This document shows, one piece after another, positions 10,800-20,512 of a stretch of 60,000 nucleotides of DNA. How positions within the stretch are numbered: position 1 is the stretch's first letter; each line of letters opens with the position of its first letter. The DNA is from Symsagittifera roscoffensis (lineage: Eukaryota > Xenacoelomorpha > Acoela > Convolutidae): assembly GCF_963678635.1 (NCBI RefSeq), contig NC_087071.1:46484889-46544888 (forward strand). The letters are read 5' to 3'. The position numbers and the translations under genes were made by a program. The notes beneath the pieces were generated by a model. It made no database searches. It saw only the letters and a list, made by a program, of their open reading frames with translations, and was not told the DNA's origin.

Positions 10800-12410
10800 A
10801 TGTTACAACTCAATCAAATAAACTGTGAATCATCAGACTCAGAAAGTGAAACAGAAAACACTATCTCCATCAATACGATAGCAGTCGAAAATGACTATGA
10901 ACCTATTATATCTGAACAACCATTTTCATCACACATATATGAAAATCAATCAGAACTCCTTCACAATTATTATATTGAACCCATCCATTCCACACCGACG
11001 ACGCAAAAAACTAATGAAATTAACACTACAAATCAACCCAATGAGAATGACAAAACAAAATACTTGAATACAAATCACATCTATCAAAACATACAAAAAG
11101 AACAACCCAAAGAAAAAATTTGGACAATACCATTTCTTTTAGAAAGTCCAAGAAGCAAAGAATTTCCACCACCAGATCTTGAAATTGATTTTCTAATTGA
11201 TTCAGGAGCAGAATCAAATATAATAAACATTCCCACATGGAATGAAATAAAAACCTTACACCCAAAGCTAACACCTCTTGAAACCTCCAGTAAACTAGCA
11301 ACAGCACAAGGATCAACATTGGTAAACTATGGAAAAATTCAATTATTTCTTCTCCCCACAAGAACAATGGAGCAAAATAAAATTTTAACTAAACCATTTA
11401 AACATATATTCCATATCACTGATATTAAACACAATATCATTGGAATACCATTTATCTCTAAATATATACCAACAATCAACATATTAAACAGTAAAATACT
11501 AATCAAAGATAAATACACAAAAGCAAAAGACACATCCCTAACATTTTTTCAAAGATTAAACAAACAACCACCATTCTTTTCAAAATTTTATCCCATATAT
11601 AACCAACAAAGAAAACACCTGAAACCACTATCAGGAAACATATATAATTTTTCAATAAAACAAGTTCACCAATATGATAAAAAACAAAACAAACAACAAC
11701 TCTATATGTCAGATTTTGAATTCAAACCTATCCATAAGTTTTTCAAAATCACAATTTCATCCATAAAATATTTGAAAAACTCGAATTCAGATATTATTTC
11801 TCTACATGTATACAACAATACACCCTATCAAGTAACACTACCTTTAGGACATTTAGGCTATTGCGAAACCAACGCTACAATATCACCAATATACGAAAAA
11901 GCAAATCGCGTAAATAATATACTCCAATTATTAGATATTTGTCAATCCACAATTCTTAATGAAGAATTATCCATAAATAATATAATAAGTAACGAAAAAA
12001 GAAATACGGATTATTTCACAAAAACCCCATATTTCAAACCGACATTCAACATAAATAACTACACAGAGAATCAACAGAAATTTTTAACAATGTTTAATTT
12101 CCAACATTCACAAATAACACAAGACGAATTTGAAAAATTAGCCAAACAGCTAATTAAATATTCATCAGTCTATGCAACATCCAAATTTGATGTTGGCAAA
12201 ATCAGCTCATCACTACATCTCCCATTAAAACCAGACGCAGTTTTCAAAAAACAAAAAGCAAGTAAAGTACCAATTCATTTACACGATAAAGTGAACAGAT
12301 TACTTGATATTTTAGAACAATACAATATAATCTCACCAGTAAATAAAGAAGAACAACCAAAAGGTAACACATTTATCAACCCTGTTATCATTCTAGCCAA
12401 AGGAGAATAA
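10800..12410 (+). CDS. pol: Pol N-terminal part: aspartic protease and start of reverse transcriptase
   Basis: A variable acidic region precedes the protease active site FLIDSGAESNII (Asp-Ser-Gly, about residues 130-141). The protease matures the Gag and Pol polyproteins. From about residue 420 the sequence is the N-terminal connection and fingers of a Ty3-type reverse transcriptase (NRLLDILEQYNIISPV, then FINPVIILAKGE). The frame then meets an in-frame TAA at 12,408-12,410, inside the RT fingers. Clear RT homology continues directly after it in the same frame. This is either an inactivating nonsense mutation or, less likely, a read-through codon. The ATG at 10,800 is one possible start, since the frame is open back to 10,731. 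Confidence 0.85.
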   Translation: MLQLNQINCESSDSESETENTISINTIAVENDYEPIISEQPFSSHIYENQSELLHNYYIEPIHSTPTTQKTNEINTTNQPNENDKTKYLNTNHIYQNIQKEQPKEKIWTIPFLLESPRSKEFPPPDLEIDFLIDSGAESNIINIPTWNEIKTLHPKLTPLETSSKLATAQGSTLVNYGKIQLFLLPTRTMEQNKILTKPFKHIFHITDIKHNIIGIPFISKYIPTINILNSKILIKDKYTKAKDTSLTFFQRLNKQPPFFSKFYPIYNQQRKHLKPLSGNIYNFSIKQVHQYDKKQNKQQLYMSDFEFKPIHKFFKITISSIKYLKNSNSDIISLHVYNNTPYQVTLPLGHLGYCETNATISPIYEKANRVNNILQLLDICQSTILNEELSINNIISNEKRNTDYFTKTPYFKPTFNINNYTENQQKFLTMFNFQHSQITQDEFEKLAKQLIKYSSVYATSKFDVGKISSSLHLPLKPDAVFKKQKASKVPIHLHDKVNRLLDILEQYNIISPVNKEEQPKGNTFINPVIILAKGE

Positions 12411-13841
12411 TTAAAAATCGTTCTCGACGCTAGATACCTCAACTCACTCATAGATGAATCAAAGTGTAATTGGCCTATTGAACCAATACAAGTTATTTTA
12501 ACAAAAATAAACGGAAAATACTTTACAACCGCAGATATGAATAGTGCATACAATCAAATGCCATTAGATGAACAATCGCGACGTTTAACACAATTTGTTA
12601 TTGGAAACCAACAGTATGAATTCAACCGCTTATTCTATGGAATATCCATAGGACCAGCAACATTTTCAGCTTTTATGAGCAAAATTTTTCGACCACTAAT
12701 ACTCAAGAAAAACGCAATCACCTATTTAGACGATGTTTTTATGCAATCACAGACTAAAGAAGAAATGTTCAATGTTTTAGAACAATATCACCAAATACTT
12801 CAGAACGAAAATCTGAAGGCCGCCCCCGATAAATCACACTTCTTTTTGACAAGAGTAAAATTCTTAGGACATAATATAGAAAGAAAAACAATCACCCCAT
12901 TAAAATCACGCATTGATGCTATTCAAAAACTCCAACCACCAACAAACAAAAAGAAAATCCAAGAATTCCTTGGAATGTTAAATTTTTTAAGTAAATATGT
13001 CTATAAAATGCAATTATACCTAAGACCATTTTATAATATACTTAGACAACAAAATAATTTTGAATGGAACACAGAACATCAAGCACGATTTGAAGAAATT
13101 AAAAAACTTCTAACTGAACAAATTTCAAACACAATTCCAGATTCAAATCAACCATTTTATGCAATGTGCGATGCTTCGAAATTTGGCATCGGCGCAGCGT
13201 TATTACAATCACATAATGGTACAAACAAAATGAACCTTATATCAGCAAATTCTCGATTATTCACTCAAGCAGAGCTAAGACTCTCAACCCTAATGAGAGA
13301 ATGTACAGCCATAATCTATACACTTACAGAATATGAATTTCTGATACTTGGATCAAAACATCCAACAGTTCTATTCACAGATCACAAACCAATCTTTTTT
13401 CTCTTTACACAAAAATCTAATCCAAATCACCGAGTTTATAGATTTCAACTAATTCTAATGAAATTCCCAAACTTACATATAGTTTGGACAGCAGGAAAGA
13501 ATCTTGAATTACCAGACACATTAAGTCGAAATACGCCACCGGAATTACTTACACGTAAAACCACAGTTGAAATACCCAAAAATATAAAATTCTACCTTGC
13601 AAAAAACGAAACATCACCCCGACTAGAATGCAAATATGCAGTAAGAACTGACGTTGAACAATCACAGATAAACAATCTACAACACTTCCCACTTTATTTA
13701 GATTGTCAAAATAATCACTATGAAGTTGACCTACTTGGAACATCAACTTTTAAACCAATCCCATATTCACAATGGATAAAAAATAACACCCAACAAAAAA
13801 GAGTAAAACAACACTCGCATAAAAAAACCTTTTTCCACTAA
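12411..13841 (+). CDS. pol: Pol middle part: reverse transcriptase and RNase H
   Basis: This is the continuation of the pol frame after the TAA at 12,408; the first ATG is at 12,537. RT motif A is present (TADMNSAYNQMPL, first catalytic Asp). The YLDDVF box carries the catalytic Asp pair. The thumb follows (EFLGMLNFLSKYV). RNase H shows FYAMCDASKFGIGAALL (first Asp), LMRECTAIIYTL (Glu) and LFTDHKPI (Asp), ending with ELPDTLSRN, the usual close of a Ty3 RNase H. The catalytic residues look intact. The frame ends in TAA at 13,839-13,841, just after a run of seven A (13,821-13,827) where the integrase frame opens in the -1 register. Confidence 0.88.
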   Translation, partial: LKIVLDARYLNSLIDESKCNWPIEPIQVILTKINGKYFTTADMNSAYNQMPLDEQSRRLTQFVIGNQQYEFNRLFYGISIGPATFSAFMSKIFRPLILKKNAITYLDDVFMQSQTKEEMFNVLEQYHQILQNENLKAAPDKSHFFLTRVKFLGHNIERKTITPLKSRIDAIQKLQPPTNKKKIQEFLGMLNFLSKYVYKMQLYLRPFYNILRQQNNFEWNTEHQARFEEIKKLLTEQISNTIPDSNQPFYAMCDASKFGIGAALLQSHNGTNKMNLISANSRLFTQAELRLSTLMRECTAIIYTLTEYEFLILGSKHPTVLFTDHKPIFFLFTQKSNPNHRVYRFQLILMKFPNLHIVWTAGKNLELPDTLSRNTPPELLTRKTTVEIPKNIKFYLAKNETSPRLECKYAVRTDVEQSQINNLQHFPLYLDCQNNHYEVDLLGTSTFKPIPYSQWIKNNTQQKRVKQHSHKKTFFH

Positions 13842-15754
13842 TTGAAAAAGAAAACCTAACTGATAAAATAAATTTATCAGGACCACAAACAAACGATTCA
13901 AAATACATAATAAATCAAATATTTGACCTTCATGACCCACTTGATACAATTCCTTTATCTAAATTAGAAATAGAAAACATTTTTCTCCCCCCAACAGAAA
14001 CAATTACAATTTCAACATTGAAACAATACCAAAATCTTGACCCAGTAATTAGACAACTAAAATCATGGCACAAATACAAAACTAAACCCGTCAAGGCAGA
14101 TACAACTATTCTAGGAAATAAAACACTCCTCCGATATTTTCGAAAATTCAATAATACAACAATTAACGAAAACACAGACCTTCTAGAATACAAATTAAAT
14201 GAATCTACAGTTCCCTGTCTCCCTCTAAGTATGATTCTCATAGCTTTTAATATTTCACATACACAAAATATTAAAGGACACTCTGGATCAGAGAAAACAT
14301 ATTCAAATTTCATACAAAACTTTTATTTCCCAAATGCACCAATTTGGATAAAAGTACTATGCAATGATTGTATAGTATGTCAACTAAATAAACTTTATCC
14401 AAATCAAAAACAAATAGCACAAAAACAAGACTTTAAAGGACAAAGTTTGTACTTTAACCACCGTATCTCCTTTGATACAAACGGACCAATTTCACCCTCA
14501 TCCGAAGGAAACTCCTACATTATGGTAATTGTTGACGCGTTTACACATTATGTAGCACTTAACCCAGTACCACATTGTAACGCTTATTACGCTTACACAA
14601 CACTCTATGAACACTGGATAGCCAAATTCGGACTACCAGAAATTTTAGTTACAGACAACGGTACAGAATTCATAAATAATGAAATCATCACACTATGTCA
14701 TCTATATAACATCAAACACAAACCACGTACATCTCACGCACCTTGGACAAACGGCTTAGTCGAAGGTATGAACCGTTCATTACAAGAATATCTCAGATGT
14801 ATCATCAATGGAAATGATACAAGATACACCGAATGGTCAGCAGATGTAAAATTATTTCCCTTAGCATATAATTCACAAATTACGACAACTCTAGGAATGT
14901 CACCATATGAAATGGTTTTTAACCAAAAGCCACGCAAACCAATAATGTTTACAGCAAACTCTCATGAAAACGCACAAGGTTATTGTCAACCAAATAAAGA
15001 CTCAATCTGTTATAACCTACCTTTACATACACACGATGAAGATCATTTTCATCACCCACAAATTCTTAAATTAGCCTCCGGTACACACACCGAATGGATT
15101 TTAAACAGAGATAAAAAACACAATGAAATTTACCAAAAAGTAACAAAAAAGTTGTTACAAAGGCAAAACATTAATGAACAAATAAATTCACGCTTTACAC
15201 CAGCCTCCGATTTAAAAATTGGAACATTTGTTTTAATACCCAATTTTAATACTCAAAAAGGAATTTCAAAAAAATTACAACCCCTTCGTAAAGGACCATA
15301 CCAAATAATTGCAAAACCCACTGATGTCACATATAAAATCACCGACTCAGACAAAAAAGAAATCGTTCAACACCGAAATAACCTATTACCTTATTATCCA
15401 AAAGAATACGCACTCCGCGAACTAACTCAATTATATTCTTTTACAGGTTTACAAGTTATTCAAAATGACCCACATACGGAAAATACAACAAAGGAACAAA
15501 AAGATTTTCACCTCAAAAACCAAATAACAAAATCAACCACCACAAAAAACAATACAAAAAATCTAGATCAAACTACATCTCAAAAAGAAAGAAAAAATAG
15601 AAAAATGACAGAACAAATAATACCCCAAGAACAAATCGACAAATCAGAACATAGAGAATCTTCACGACTTAGAAATCAACCACGTAAAAATTATAAATTA
15701 TTCATCCCACAATCTAAAATATTAAAGAAAGTTGAATTTCAAAAACAACTTTAA
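13823..15754 (+). CDS. pol: Pol C-terminal part: integrase
   Basis: The frame is open from just after the A-run at 13,821-13,827; an annotated start at 14,018 would be TTG, so it is most likely made as part of Pol. The zinc domain shows the HHCC order (SHTQNIKGHSG, then CNDCIVCQ). The catalytic core has SFDTNGPI (Asp), VTDNGTEF (Asp) and GLVEGMNRS (Glu). A GPY/F module follows (KGPYQIIAKP near 15,290), typical of Ty3/gypsy integrases. The basic tail ends with SSRLRNQPRKNY. Integrase inserts the cDNA into host DNA, and the matching 4-bp target duplication is visible. The register change against RNase H may be a -1 frameshift, or a one-base indel in the homopolymer. Confidence 0.88.
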   Translation, partial: KNLFPLIEKENLTDKINLSGPQTNDSKYIINQIFDLHDPLDTIPLSKLEIENIFLPPTETITISTLKQYQNLDPVIRQLKSWHKYKTKPVKADTTILGNKTLLRYFRKFNNTTINENTDLLEYKLNESTVPCLPLSMILIAFNISHTQNIKGHSGSEKTYSNFIQNFYFPNAPIWIKVLCNDCIVCQLNKLYPNQKQIAQKQDFKGQSLYFNHRISFDTNGPISPSSEGNSYIMVIVDAFTHYVALNPVPHCNAYYAYTTLYEHWIAKFGLPEILVTDNGTEFINNEIITLCHLYNIKHKPRTSHAPWTNGLVEGMNRSLQEYLRCIINGNDTRYTEWSADVKLFPLAYNSQITTTLGMSPYEMVFNQKPRKPIMFTANSHENAQGYCQPNKDSICYNLPLHTHDEDHFHHPQILKLASGTHTEWILNRDKKHNEIYQKVTKKLLQRQNINEQINSRFTPASDLKIGTFVLIPNFNTQKGISKKLQPLRKGPYQIIAKPTDVTYKITDSDKKEIVQHRNNLLPYYPKEYALRELTQLYSFTGLQVIQNDPHTENTTKEQKDFHLKNQITKSTTTKNNTKNLDQTTSQKERKNRKMTEQIIPQEQIDKSEHRESSRLRNQPRKNYKLFIPQSKILKKVEFQKQL

Positions 15755-16347
15755 TTCTACATTTAATAATCTTTGCACCTCTGAAACATTTTACACTTTC
15801 ATTTTTCAAAATAACATGCTGACAAACACGCAGCGATTCTAGTTCAAAATTAGCCAATAGGATTCATCCAATCCGTCACCTTCTATAACTTTAACACAAA
15901 CCAACTAGACGAAAAATATTAAACTCCAGGCATATCTATAACTATAACTTTACGACCTCCAGGTCAAAAATAAGCAAACCACTCCAACTTGACAACTAAA
16001 ATAAATATCACCATAATATCATAACCCTCCCTTATCTAATAAACCAAAGATCAACAATATTTCCCCAACTCAGACCTCAAATATCCCCCAAACAAATATG
16101 TTAAATTAGCCTAAAGTAAAAGAACGACCATTTTAATTAGCCTAAAGTATAAAAATCTCAAAAATACCCCAGATCAATTGACAAATGAAAATAAAGACAA
16201 AGAAGACCTCCCGATCACCATAAAAATTGCCCCCAACAATTTTTCACAAAACTCAACCCATTTGTCAAAAAACCAATAAATAATCCGACCACACTTGAAA
16301 ATTGCCCCAAACAACAAAAAATATTCGATCAAGAAGTCATTTCGTAA
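15755..16347 (+). other. Non-coding spacer between integrase and accessory frames
   Basis: No ORF of note. It holds short direct repeats: ttagcctaaagta twice (near 16,108 and 16,140), aaattgcccc twice (near 16,226 and 16,300) and the paired motif ctccaggca/ctccaggtca (near 15,925 and 15,959). These could be RNA control elements for the downstream genes. Nothing further can be supported. Confidence 0.4.
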
Positions 16348-16575
16348 ATGCTCTTCTCTCAATCAGTCACTATAATTATCACAAACCTCAAACAATTTTT
16401 TACGATACTTAAAACTTTTATAAAATTTCTTTTTGATATCTTTGAATCTTTTGTAATAATTTTAATCATTTTTTGCAATATTTTTTTAATTTTCTATTCC
16501 CTATTTGAACTATACCTCCAACTTTCAAAAACTATTGACTATATCCACAGGTACGATTCACAAAAACTTATCTAA
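16348..16575 (+). CDS. Tiny hydrophobic ORF (75 aa)
   Basis: The product is mostly Ile, Leu, Phe and Val, with a predicted membrane span around residues 34-58 (FVIILIIFCNIFLIFYSLF). The stop TAA at 16,573-16,575 directly abuts the ATG of the next ORF at 16,576. That arrangement resembles termination-reinitiation between paired small membrane proteins. No family is recognised. T-rich DNA readily produces hydrophobic ORFs, so the coding status is uncertain. Confidence 0.35.
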   Translation: MLFSQSVTIIITNLKQFFTILKTFIKFLFDIFESFVIILIIFCNIFLIFYSLFELYLQLSKTIDYIHRYDSQKLI

Positions 16576-16764
16576 ATGATACGAACCATTTTTAGTAGAA
16601 CCGATATTTTTTTACTATTTGTAATTTTTATAACATTTCTCTCATCCCTCATCTTGACAATATGCAAATGTATAAAAAAAGCAATCATCACATTCGCCCT
16701 AGCAACAATTCTCCTAATTTTTTTTTTAGAAGAATACTATAATAAACATAAACTTTTTCACTAA
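16576..16764 (+). CDS. Small membrane ORF (62 aa), probably the anchor of a longer broken frame
   Basis: Two hydrophobic stretches (about residues 10-29 and 36-50) flank a basic hairpin (CKCIKKA). The frame ends in TAA at 16,762-16,764. The same register then stays open for nearly 200 further codons and begins with a basic cluster (KNRPKKLSK), as expected on the cytosolic side of a membrane anchor. It therefore looks like the N-terminal part of one larger protein interrupted by a stop. A tract of ten T followed by AG at 16,728-16,729 inside the ORF is a possible splice acceptor. Confidence 0.4.
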   Translation: MIRTIFSRTDIFLLFVIFITFLSSLILTICKCIKKAIITFALATILLIFFLEEYYNKHKLFH

Positions 16765-17352
16765 AAGAATAGACCAAAAAAGCTATCAAAAATTGCTACC
16801 AAACAGTCACATAGTCAGTCTTCACCGACATCATCCCAAGATAACCCAACAACACCTTTAACTACCCAAAATCCTCAAACATCTACACGAATTTCCTTTC
16901 AAGATAACCCATATACCTTTGAAGAACGACACGCTCGCTTATCAGAACCACTAGAACCAGTTCAACGACAAGCACCTCTAAGCGAACCAACATATAACTT
17001 ATACCCAACACTACCACAAGAATTAAGTAGAATAAGAAATCCTAGTCAAAACCAAAATACAGTCGAAATAAATAGACAAATTATACATCCTCGACGAAAC
17101 AGAAATTTTCAAACTCCCCGAGTTTATTTTGATATACCTCAATCCCCATCACAAAACACTCCAGAAAACCCCATTGGTATATTACCAGAAACCCCTACGC
17201 TTCTTTCACAACGTAGCACCTCAAGCCTACCATCAGATTACTTAGGTTCAACACCAACATCTGAACAAATACGTGAAAATCCCTTTAACCCCCAAAACAG
17301 GCATCACGACTACCATATTGGACAACACATTCATTCACACAAGGTGAACTAA
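16765..17352 (+). pseudogene. Pro/Ser/Thr-rich accessory frame without ATG, first part
   Basis: About 195 codons are open in the same register as the small membrane ORF, from just after its TAA to a TAA at 17,350-17,352. There is no ATG, so ordinary ORF searches miss it. The sequence is rich in Pro, Ser, Thr and Gln, for example QSPSQNTPENPIGILPETP, and resembles a disordered tail. Near 17,289 (a run of five C followed by four A) the register that continues to 17,906 opens, which suggests one protein with a frame change. Function is unknown. Confidence 0.45.
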
Positions 17353-17906
17353 ATTTAGTCAATGATCCAATAGATATTTCTACGGATACAACAACATCCT
17401 CATCACTACCAGAAACATTATCACTACCATCAACACCATCAATAAGCCAGATTTCACCACCACCTTTTAACTTAAATTTCCCAAATAACCTCGACGCTAG
17501 ATATCGAGAACAATCATCAACAAATATTCCTCTAAGACTAGACTGGAATACATTCACAGCACCTCCACCATTATTTGGACAACACCTAGAAAGTAACCGA
17601 CTCCACAATTGGGCACTAAATAGACTACAATATAGACAAGACATTCACGAAGACGTTCGTGCTCATAACATCCAAATACTCAAACAGAATAGTCTACAAT
17701 TAAAATTTGAAATCACGGTTAAATTAAACAACATTACTCAACATCCCTATCCATTAAATCCACCAAATATAACAGCTCAATCCCTACCACCACCATTTAT
17801 AACAACTGAAGTAATATACAAATACGACAGATATACCAAAAAGACAATTGGTTACATCACATTTTATAACCCATACTCAGGATTGTCATACACATGTATA
17901 TTCTAA
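17289..17906 (+). pseudogene. Pro/Ser/Thr-rich accessory frame, second part, overlapping env start
   Basis: An ATG-less frame of about 205 codons follows on from the preceding open frame in the -1 register. The first half is Ser/Thr/Pro-rich. The last part looks folded (LRLDWNTFTAPPPLFG; LKFEITVKLNN) and ends in TAA at 17,904-17,906, overlapping the env ATG at 17,894 by 13 bases. The composition matches the rest of the element. No known domain is recognised. Together with 16,576-17,352 it could encode a membrane-anchored accessory protein of about 450 aa. Confidence 0.45.
17868..17880 (+). promoter_or_regulatory. Candidate splice acceptor before env
   Basis: The sequence ataacccatactcag ends in AG at 17,879-17,880, 13 bases before the env ATG at 17,894. 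A possible branch-like ttataac lies just upstream. Env of LTR elements is often made from a spliced subgenomic RNA, with leader donors such as 6,877-6,882 as possible partners. This is pattern-based only. Confidence 0.3.
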
Positions 17907-19330
17907 AAATTTTAATTTTTCTCCAACTCCTTTTTCTAATAGCCTCAAATCAAAACATAAACCCTTCCCCCCGCACAGGACCACAAGATTTATTAGTAAC
18001 ACATTACGATTGTGAAGAAAACGAACAAAAAACACTACACAAATATGCAATAAATCAAGTATCACAATGCGAAACAGAACCACAAGCCATAGAAACAACA
18101 AATGTAATAGCGACACTCTATTCAAAAGCCCGAGCAACTACAGTAATAGGATATAAATTCACAGCAACATTTTCTGAAAAGAAAGTACATTGTTCACAAG
18201 TCTCAAACGGAAATAAAAACCGACTTGACCATGAATCATTCTACCAGAGTAATATAGAACGACTTTTACATCTCAATCCCGAAGATTGTAAAAACGAGTT
18301 ACTCCGACTAAATATGACAAAAAATAAAAACACAGATAGAAAGTTAGTATATTTCCAAGTTTTTTCAGATTCTGTACATCAAGCAGAACTTGAAAGATAT
18401 CAAGGACATATAAAATTAGATGAAAAGTACCCATATAACGGCGCACACGGACGATTAACCTATGACATGCACGATAAACACTGTATACCACACATTGGTA
18501 TAAATAACCCATCAAACTGCAAAGCAGACACAAAAAATAAAGGATACCAAGAAATAATGTTTTTCGATTGGAAAATACAACTCGAAAAAATTCAAATAAC
18601 ACGAGATTTATCAGACAACACAATGATCTATCAAGGATTTAGATTACCTTGTAAAAACGACCAAGGCTATTGTGACCCTACAACACGAACACAAGCAACA
18701 ATTGTTTGGTTCCCCGAAGACACATGTACAACATTTCAAGTAGCAAAAATACACGCTCGTATGATAAAATTTCACGAAAAATATTTTATACAATTAATAC
18801 CATATGAACAAGTAAATCCATTACGAAAAATAAGTTCTAATTTTAGAAACATTCATAATATAGAAAATAAATTAACACGTTTTCAAATATATCAAGAAAC
18901 AGAACTTGCATGTAAATACAGAAACCCACTTCACAAAACACAATACTCCGAAATACTAGTTGAATACGAAAAAGGATTCGACATGACCACTGGAAAAACA
19001 AAAGTCGACCCATACGCCACAAGTCATCCTCCAAATGAAGGAACATCATACATACCAGTTCATTTTCAAAAAAATACAGGTCAACCTGGTGGACATTTAA
19101 AGCCCCAAGACGATCAAAGCACACGTTTACAAGAACTATCACTAATGAATAATACATATTTCGGTAATATCCACTATGATATTCACTTAGATATGAAACT
19201 AGACTACACGATTAGCCGAATTTTTCAAGAAATGTCACTCTCTGAATTAGAAACACTACACCAACTATGCGAATTAGAAAGAACACAAATATTACAATCA
19301 CTTGCACTAGCAGTATTAAAAATACCCTAA
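17894..19330 (+). CDS. env: Env-like glycoprotein, N-terminal part (478 codons to in-frame TAA)
   Basis: The ATG starts a hydrophobic signal peptide (about residues 1-18, FLQLLFLIA). A Cys-containing ectodomain follows, with THYDCEENEQ near residue 40, a VSQCETEP segment near 60, EKKVHCSQVSNG near 98, and a later TIVWFPEDTCTTF segment near 275. This Cys order recalls, from memory, the glycoproteins of chuvirus-like negative-strand viruses that some animal retroelements have captured. I could not test that here. The frame ends in TAA at 19,328-19,330, but the same register stays open to 20,512. Env would allow budding particles to enter cells, which would make the element retrovirus-like. Confidence 0.7.
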   Translation: MYILKILIFLQLLFLIASNQNINPSPRTGPQDLLVTHYDCEENEQKTLHKYAINQVSQCETEPQAIETTNVIATLYSKARATTVIGYKFTATFSEKKVHCSQVSNGNKNRLDHESFYQSNIERLLHLNPEDCKNELLRLNMTKNKNTDRKLVYFQVFSDSVHQAELERYQGHIKLDEKYPYNGAHGRLTYDMHDKHCIPHIGINNPSNCKADTKNKGYQEIMFFDWKIQLEKIQITRDLSDNTMIYQGFRLPCKNDQGYCDPTTRTQATIVWFPEDTCTTFQVAKIHARMIKFHEKYFIQLIPYEQVNPLRKISSNFRNIHNIENKLTRFQIYQETELACKYRNPLHKTQYSEILVEYEKGFDMTTGKTKVDPYATSHPPNEGTSYIPVHFQKNTGQPGGHLKPQDDQSTRLQELSLMNNTYFGNIHYDIHLDMKLDYTISRIFQEMSLSELETLHQLCELERTQILQSLALAVLKIP

Positions 19331-20512
19331 GCAGGATATTTACTATCAGGAAATAGATCAAATTTTTTAGACTATGAAGGAAACATTTTATGGTTTTATA
19401 CTTGTACCAAAAAAGTATCACCACTATACGTTTTTGAAGACAAACGATGCTATAAAAGAATCCCTATCTTTTATAAGAACAAAGTACATTTCGTTGACAC
19501 ACTTTCAAGAAGAACCTATTTCTGGGATACCGCAGTCCCATGTGGATCAGAAAATAGCCACAATGTAGTACAACTAAACCCTGATGAAGATAAATATTAC
19601 CTTCTCACCCCATATCCCACATTAATGCAATCACTCAAAAAATTTTCACCAGAAAGCATTCGCGCTATCGCTCGAAACCCAAATATAGACTTACAATCAA
19701 TAGGAATATACTCAAAATCAGATATTCAACATCACATTAGAACACAACAATTCCAAGAATTATTAACACAAATGGACACAATACAAAGACAATCAATTGA
19801 CCAAAACTTACGCAAACTTGCCGAAACCGCAGGATTTGCAGACATCTATACGCAAGACTATAGCGGATATTTTAAAGACATTAAAGATTATATATATCTA
19901 AACGGTGAAAAATACCGTCCCCAAGATATATCACCTAACAATATTTTTAGCTCTGTTACACTCAAGAATGAAATTCTTGATTTTCTAGGATGGCCCTACT
20001 ACATCTTAGAAAAACTGACTATTTTATACGCAATGTTTAACTTTATTGGATTTCTTTTTTCACTCTTAAAAGGAATCTATAACACATGTGCTATACACAC
20101 ACAAGTCAATAGACAAACAAGTGTAGCACGCATACTATTTGCAGGATTTTTTGGAATTTTTTCTACATCAATAAACAAAATTCTTTTAGATGCACAAATA
20201 AAAGAATACAACACAAAAATAGCAACAAGACAGAACACATACGACGAAGAACATAACAATGTAGACACAACGCCAACAGCACCACAGTTACCACCCCTAC
20301 CACATAACCATCCATTATCCCTAGTCCCACGTAATTTTCGAAACTTAGCAATAACACATAATCCAAATTTTAGACCAACCATATCACAAAGTCCCATCCA
20401 ACATATAATGACACGCCACTCACAAGATGAAAATACTTATGAACAAATTATAGAACAACCCCATACCACCGCTTTTCAGTCTCAAAATAATAATTTTTTT
20501 AGCCCACGATGA
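19331..20512 (+). CDS. env: Env-like glycoprotein, C-terminal part with membrane anchor
   Basis: Continues the env register after the TAA at 19,328; the first ATG is at 19,625. It keeps Cys residues (WFYTCTKK, DKRCYKR, AVPCGSEN) before 19,560. A helix-rich segment and then two hydrophobic segments follow: about 20,020-20,085 (LYAMFNFIGFLFSLLKG) and about 20,122-20,180 (ILFAGFFGIFSTSIN). The tail is Pro-rich and probably cytosolic. The paired hydrophobic block resembles the C-terminal anchor of chuvirus-like glycoproteins (recalled, not searched). The frame ends TGA at 20,510-20,512, overlapping the next ATG as ATGA. Confidence 0.65.
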   Translation, partial: AGYLLSGNRSNFLDYEGNILWFYTCTKKVSPLYVFEDKRCYKRIPIFYKNKVHFVDTLSRRTYFWDTAVPCGSENSHNVVQLNPDEDKYYLLTPYPTLMQSLKKFSPESIRAIARNPNIDLQSIGIYSKSDIQHHIRTQQFQELLTQMDTIQRQSIDQNLRKLAETAGFADIYTQDYSGYFKDIKDYIYLNGEKYRPQDISPNNIFSSVTLKNEILDFLGWPYYILEKLTILYAMFNFIGFLFSLLKGIYNTCAIHTQVNRQTSVARILFAGFFGIFSTSINKILLDAQIKEYNTKIATRQNTYDEEHNNVDTTPTAPQLPPLPHNHPLSLVPRNFRNLAITHNPNFRPTISQSPIQHIMTRHSQDENTYEQIIEQPHTTAFQSQNNNFFSPR

